Below, in pieces: positions 63,224-64,000 of a DNA stretch of 64,000 nt. The position numbers and the translations under genes are program-made. The notes beneath the pieces were generated by a model. That model saw nothing but the letters and a program-made list of their open reading frames with translations. It ran no database searches and was not told the origin of the DNA. Positions within the stretch are counted from its first letter, which is position 1, and each line of letters begins with the position of its first letter. Source of the stretch: Penelope pileata. Its lineage: Eukaryota; Chordata; Aves; Galliformes; Cracidae. Location of the stretch: assembly GCA_013396635.1 (NCBI GenBank), contig WBMW01005037.1, positions 1,082,665 to 1,146,664 of the forward strand, in the 5' to 3' direction.

Positions 63224-63668
63224 CCAAAGGAACTAGCCTCTAAATGAAGTTTACTCCCTGTGTTCCAGATCATGATTGAAATACAGCACTGAAAACTTGA
63301 AATGATTTGTCTTTTTCGGTGTTTGGTGTTTTACATTTTTTCTAGTTTACTCTGCAGAGATTTTAACTCTGCAGAAAAAGTTACAGATCCCAGAAACTTG
63401 ACCGTAGAACAATTCTGCTTTTAGTAAGTGTTTTGTTTGTAGTCATCTCCCAATTACCCACAGCTCTCTCCACAACAGAAGCTGTCACCAAAACCAGAGA
63501 ATGGATGCTTAATTGAATTGAAAAAATTATGATTTGGGCAGCAATTGAAATGCTGTCATCCTGTTCTGTTTTATCTAAACACTAATTACTTCCTTCTTGT
63601 AACCTTGTATGTGGGAAATGCTGGGTACTTCTAAAGTGATCTAAGAAGTGGACATGCACAGGATGCTG

Positions 63669-63713
63669 AAAAAAAAAAAATCCAAACAACAAAACGACAA
63701 CAACCAAAAAAAA
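63669..63713. repeat. A-rich low-complexity block
   Basis: A12 followed by A-rich sequence with interspersed C and occasional G (AAC- and CAA-type words). It has no repeat body upstream. Confidence 0.85.
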
Positions 63714-64000
63714 CCTCCCAGTTTTTACAGTTTACAGGAAACAATCTTATTCTAGACAGTTACAGAGGAAAATGGCCTTCAGTGCTGAGAAAATGCACAA
63801 TATTAGCTAGAGAAGAGGCCAATATATCCATACCTTTTAGCATCTTTTAACTTTAGCCATGAAATATCCATTTTCACTTTCCTAAATTTGGTTTGAACAG
63901 TTGCCATGATCAGTTGTTTAAGTAACAGAAATGTGTTAAGCAGAGTCATCCAAAGCTAATTCCTCCTGCTTCCAAGAGGAACTTTTCAATTTGTTCTTGA

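Larger units (their letters stand above)
62783..64000. other. Unique non-coding DNA to the end of the window
   Basis: No gene is recognised. It contains a T16 run at 63208-63223 and an A-rich block at 63669-63713 that starts with A12. Neither is attached to a recognisable retroelement. Confidence 0.5.

Noticed and set aside
1..64000. CRISPR array, operon, prophage or other prokaryotic system
   Set aside because: CR1 and MIR retroelements, low coding density, CpG depletion and homopolymer content show vertebrate DNA. No regularly spaced repeats or gene clusters exist.

Overview
The window is vertebrate nuclear DNA and almost certainly avian. The best evidence is two 3'-end copies of the CR1 LINE on opposite strands (1598-1901 and 27604-27787). 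They share the wording of the CR1-F-type subfamily that I associate with galliform birds (chicken, turkey, quail). A third CR1 3'-end fragment of another subfamily lies at 7875-8135, and a very short one at 62711-62755. Transposable-element density is low, base composition is moderately AT-rich, homopolymer runs are scattered, and CpG is scarce apart from a few small patches. This fits a bird macrochromosome. The exact species and locus cannot be read from the sequence.

No complete gene, rRNA, tRNA, known microRNA or CRISPR array could be recognised on either strand. Open reading frames are short (the longest is 221 codons) and lie in repeats, GC-rich patches or random open stretches. Several that look usable begin with GTG or TTG, which are not usable starts here. 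The window therefore reads as a gene desert or the interior of a very long intron. The only two stretches with a coding feel are a 66-codon minus-strand frame with one hydrophobic segment (23274-23483) and a plus-strand frame with locally raised CpG (33730-33951). Both lack an ATG and are offered only as candidates.

Layout: 1-8 kb is unique DNA with two CR1 fragments. 8-27 kb is unique and AT-rich, with a hairpin at 10097 and a mild CpG patch near 15.0-15.4 kb. 27.6-28.0 kb holds a CR1 and an AT-rich inverted repeat. 30-35 kb becomes mixed, with a 21-nt dispersed exact repeat and a GC-rich patch at 34.7-35.3 kb. 35-48 kb carries purine, pyrimidine and G/T tracts, an RFX-type X-box match, a CTCF-like core, a 28-bp tandem duplication and two miniature CpG clusters. 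48-55 kb is plain AT-rich DNA. 55.6-58.5 kb is the most structured part: a 357-bp TG...CA element with perfect 10-bp terminal inverted repeats, two GC-rich blocks and a well-preserved MIR/CORE-SINE match. 58.5-64 kb is unique DNA with a POU-type motif patch near 61.2 kb and a CR1 stub.

Nothing resembling an undescribed multi-gene system is present. The items most worth a second look are the TIR-bearing element, the well-preserved MIR, the palindromic regulatory-motif matches, the CpG-dense palindrome and the small membrane-type reading frame.
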